This document shows positions 62,479 to 64,000 of a DNA stretch of 64,000 nucleotides, in pieces; the first letter of the stretch is position 1, and each line of letters starts with the position of its first letter. The translations under genes were made by a program, and so were the position numbers. Under the pieces are notes generated by a model that was not told the DNA's origin, did not search any database, and saw only the letters and a program-made list of their open reading frames with translations. Source of the stretch: Paraflavitalea soli (GTDB taxonomy: Bacteria; Bacteroidota; Bacteroidia; Chitinophagales; Chitinophagaceae); assembly GCF_003555545.1 (NCBI RefSeq), contig NZ_CP032157.1, forward strand, positions 7,320,546-7,384,545, given 5' to 3'.

Positions 62479-64000
62479 TTACGAAATCTTACTCCAGGCC
62501 GTTTTACCCTTCAGCGATTGCAGGTATTCCAGCAGCCGCGCATTTTCCGGGGCACTCAAATCGGGGTCATTATCTGCGATCTTTTCTGCCACTTCCCGGG
62601 CGGCTTCCAGCCATTGCCTGTCCTGCAAAATATTGGCCAGTTTGAAATTCAGTGCACCACTCTGCCGGGTACCCTCAATATCGCCCGGGCCACGCAATTC
62701 TAAGTCTTTTTCCGCCACTTTAAACCCATCCGTGGTCTCACACATCGTCTTTAACCGCTCACGCGCATCATTGTTGAGTTTGGTGCTTGTTAATAATATG
62801 CAAAAACTCTTTTCAGCACCTCTACCCACCCGTCCGCGTAACTGATGCAATTGCGATAAACCGAATTTCTCTGCATTCTCGATCACCATTACACTTGCAT
62901 TCGGCACATCTACACCTACTTCTATCACCGTGGTAGCCACCAGGATTTGAGTGTCGTTGTCCTTAAAACGTTGCATATTGGTTTCCCGTACATCAGTAGG
63001 CTGCCGGCCATGTACCATGCTCATCCAATACTTCGGCTCGGGAAAATAGGCCTTCACATTTTCGTATCCTTTCATCAGGTTTTCATAATCCAGTTTCTCC
63101 GATTCTTCGATCAGCGGAAACACGATGTATGCCTGCCGGCCCAGGGCGATTTCTGCTTTTATAAAGCCCATTACCTGACTGCGCGCCGTTTCATATCGAT
63201 GTACGGTTAAAATGGGTTTTCGGTTGGGAGGAAGCTCGTCCATTACGCTATAATCGAGGTCGCCGTAGGCCGTCATGGCCAGGGTGCGGGGGATGGGGGT
63301 AGCTGTCATCACCAATACATGGGGCGGTATGGTGGCTTTGCCCCATAATTTAGCCCGTTGGGCTACGCCAAAGCGATGCTGCTCATCCACAATGGCCATA
63401 CCCAGGTTCTTAAACTGCACGGTATCTTCTATCACCGCATGCGTGCCTACCAGGAGCTGTATGGTGCCATCCTCTAATTGTTTCAGTATCTCCCGGCGCT
63501 CCTTGGCCTTGGTAGTGCCCGTGAGGATGCGGATGGTCACCGGGAGGTCTTTCAGAAGTTTGGTGAGGCCGGCAAAGTGCTGCCGGGCCAGGATCTCTGT
63601 AGGGGCCATCAGGCAGCTTTGATAGCCGTTATCGGCAGCGAGCAACATAATGAGCAGGGCTACGATGGTTTTACCGCTGCCCACGTCACCCTGTAGCAGC
63701 CGGTTCATTTGCCGGCCGCTGCCCGTATCCTTTCTGATCTCTTTGATCACCCTTTTCTGGGCGCCTGTGAGCTCAAAAGGCAGGTATTTTTCGTAAAACG
63801 TATTGAAGATATCACCCACCTGCCCAAATATGACACCTTTGGAATACCGGTGTCGCCTCGATTTTACCAGGTTCATTCTCAATTGCGCAATGAAGAACTC
63901 CTCAAATTTGAGCCGGTTCATGGCCTGCGTCCAGGCTTCCATGGAAGGGGGGAAGTGGATATTGGTGATGGCCCGGTAACGGGGCATCAATTGAAGCTGT
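62479..64000 (-). CDS. recG: ATP-dependent DNA helicase RecG (5' partial)
   Basis: The C-terminal 507 codons are present and the frame runs off the window end. It retains the superfamily-2 helicase motifs: GDVGSGKTIVALL (Walker A), MAPTEILARQHF (Ia), IVDEQHRFGV (DEQH-box), VMTATPIPRT (III), ATTVIEVGVDVPNAS (V) and QLRGRVGRG (VI). The C-terminal wedge-related region (DLELRGPGDIEGTRQSG) is normal. The missing N-terminal part would carry the OB-fold wedge domain. RecG remodels stalled replication forks and Holliday junctions. It is followed on the same strand by the PKD copy 2 gene after 185 bp. Confidence 0.96.
   Translation of the reverse strand, partial: QLQLMPRYRAITNIHFPPSMEAWTQAMNRLKFEEFFIAQLRMNLVKSRRHRYSKGVIFGQVGDIFNTFYEKYLPFELTGAQKRVIKEIRKDTGSGRQMNRLLQGDVGSGKTIVALLIMLLAADNGYQSCLMAPTEILARQHFAGLTKLLKDLPVTIRILTGTTKAKERREILKQLEDGTIQLLVGTHAVIEDTVQFKNLGMAIVDEQHRFGVAQRAKLWGKATIPPHVLVMTATPIPRTLAMTAYGDLDYSVMDELPPNRKPILTVHRYETARSQVMGFIKAEIALGRQAYIVFPLIEESEKLDYENLMKGYENVKAYFPEPKYWMSMVHGRQPTDVRETNMQRFKDNDTQILVATTVIEVGVDVPNASVMVIENAEKFGLSQLHQLRGRVGRGAEKSFCILLTSTKLNNDARERLKTMCETTDGFKVAEKDLELRGPGDIEGTRQSGALNFKLANILQDRQWLEAAREVAEKIADNDPDLSAPENARLLEYLQSLKGKTAWSKIS

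Noticed and set aside
1-64000. tRNA, rRNA, riboswitch or insertion sequence
   Set aside because: No cloverleaf, CCA-ended gene, transposase or terminal inverted repeat with target duplication was recognised by eye; a covariance-model scan would be needed to exclude small RNAs.

Overview
The window reads as a chromosomal segment of a Bacteroidota bacterium, most likely family Chitinophagaceae (inference). Supporting signs are SusC/SusD pairs, a FecR/ECF-sigma regulatory pair, TonB-dependent receptors with carboxypeptidase-like N-termini, type IX secretion (PorP/SprF and gliding-motility C-terminal domains), TAnnTTTG-type -7 promoter boxes and an absence of Shine-Dalgarno sequences. No rRNA, tRNA, CRISPR array or insertion sequence was recognised.

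Layout. 1-4.7 kb: the 3' end of an RHS-repeat gene whose variable tip is a metzincin-like protease, followed by three tandem paralogous exported proteins that may be its immunity set. 4.9-10 kb: ion-homeostasis genes (CaCA exchanger, DUF389 membrane protein, NhaA) and an outer-membrane beta-barrel. 10-23.3 kb: an accessory region of small, lineage-restricted genes. It holds a conserved protein with a small membrane partner beside two back-to-back periodic DNA arrays (about 9.5 bp and 11 bp period), a Crp-like regulator, a lipoprotein with a papain-like tail, tandem paralogs of unknown function, and defence-like genes (HEPN protein, double-nuclease protein, XRE regulator, KAP NTPase).

23.5-35.8 kb: an ECF sigma / FecR / SusC / SusD / VCBS-ASPIC lipoprotein / vanadium-haloperoxidase-type PAP2 locus, all on the minus strand, with a strong hairpin after susD. 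36-43.9 kb: an MFS transporter, a Crp regulator, an Oar-like TonB receptor, a methyltransferase interrupted by an in-frame stop, and a TPR-transmembrane-HTH regulator. 44.2-49.2 kb: a probable phytate-phosphorus operon (TonB receptor, acidic Calx-beta-like lipoprotein, beta-propeller phytase). 49.3-53.5 kb: a NUMOD4/HNH-like protein with a degraded motif, a VOC protein, a 59-aa membrane protein, an aldo/keto reductase and an amidohydrolase. 53.5-62.3 kb: two large, closely similar type IX-secreted PKD proteins flanking a PorP/SprF protein. 62.5-64 kb: the C-terminal part of RecG.

Two families of short intergenic repeats recur: heptamer arrays with inverted arms (28.4, 43.9, 49.2-49.4, 57.3 kb, and once inside a coding region at 27.04 kb) and a palindrome with a GGGTCGCC...GGCGGCTCACC core (46.9, 47.0, 52.06 kb). 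All function calls rest on motif reading by eye; no database search was possible.
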